This document shows positions 64,000-64,000 of a stretch of DNA of 64,000 bases, piece after piece. The translations under genes were made by a program, and so were the position numbers. Each line of letters starts with the position of its first letter. Position 1 is the stretch's first letter. The stretch is from Corynebacterium alimapuense. Lineage in GTDB: Bacteria > Actinomycetota > Actinomycetes > Mycobacteriales > Mycobacteriaceae. A model generated the notes under the pieces. The model did no database searches and had not been told where the DNA came from. It worked only from the letters and a program-made list of their open reading frames with translations. The stretch is from contig NZ_PTJO01000004.1 in the NCBI RefSeq assembly GCF_003716585.1, positions 1 through 64,000 of the forward strand, read 5' to 3'.

Positions 64000-64000
64000 T

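Overview
The window looks like a chromosome segment of a Corynebacterium or a very close relative in the mycolic-acid actinobacteria. Reasons: the gene order from 17.7 kb to the right edge follows, from memory, the Mycobacterium tuberculosis block Rv3193c-Rv3257c (UPF0182, PDZ protease, uvrD2, nudC, K+ channel, adnBA, rhlE, whiB1, rshA-sigH, aroA, rsgA, desA3, secA1, hpf, comF, lpqB-mtrB-mtrA, tmk, manA, manB). The tmRNA tag AENTQRDYALAA also resembles the corynebacterial tag, DtxR-type iron boxes are present, and two tiny acidic proteins look like the corynebacterial outer-membrane porins PorH and PorA.

Layout. 0-4.4 kb: a siderophore ABC uptake operon on the minus strand, with a promoter overlapped and flanked by three DtxR-like boxes. 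4.4-7.6 kb: a gene-poor stretch with an overlooked 52-residue reading frame, a small membrane protein, and a decayed genetic element at the 3' end of the tmRNA gene (direct repeats of the tmRNA end, a frameshifted tyrosine integrase remnant and one lipoprotein gene as cargo). 7.6-14.6 kb: the trans-translation and division cluster ssrA, SDR, smpB, unknown gene, ftsX, ftsE, prfB, then two divergent inositol-monophosphatase-family genes, the second being hisN. 14.6-17.6 kb: a secreted trypsin-like protease, the porin-like pair and the initiator tRNA. 17.7-41.2 kb: the UPF0182/PDZ-protease/helicase block including AdnAB. 41.2-46.4 kb: whcE/whiB1, the 24-residue ribosomal protein bL37, rshA-sigH, YbaK-type deacylase, SRAP protease, aroA, rsgA. 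46.5-48.8 kb: a fatty-acid desaturase with its flavin/iron-sulfur reductase. 48.9-64 kb: secA, hpf, comF, lpqB-mtrB-mtrA-tmk, and the mannose nucleotide-sugar entry genes manA and manB; the last runs off the right edge.

How the genes work together: most are envelope and housekeeping functions. FtsEX, MtrAB-LpqB, SecA, ManA/ManB (mannose for arabinogalactan/lipomannan-type glycans) and the porin-like peptides all bear on the mycolate envelope. SigH-RshA and WhcE form the thiol-stress circuit. tmRNA, SmpB, PrfB, HPF, bL37 and RsgA serve the ribosome. AdnAB, UvrD2 and the SRAP protein serve DNA repair. Several genes appear to be read as leaderless mRNAs, with a -10 hexamer six to eight bases before the start codon. 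The most notable points are the unannotated porin-like gene pair, the relic ssrA-integrated element, a bidirectional shared -10 between two leaderless genes (aroA and the SRAP gene), and an orphan cyclodehydratase-like E1 protein.
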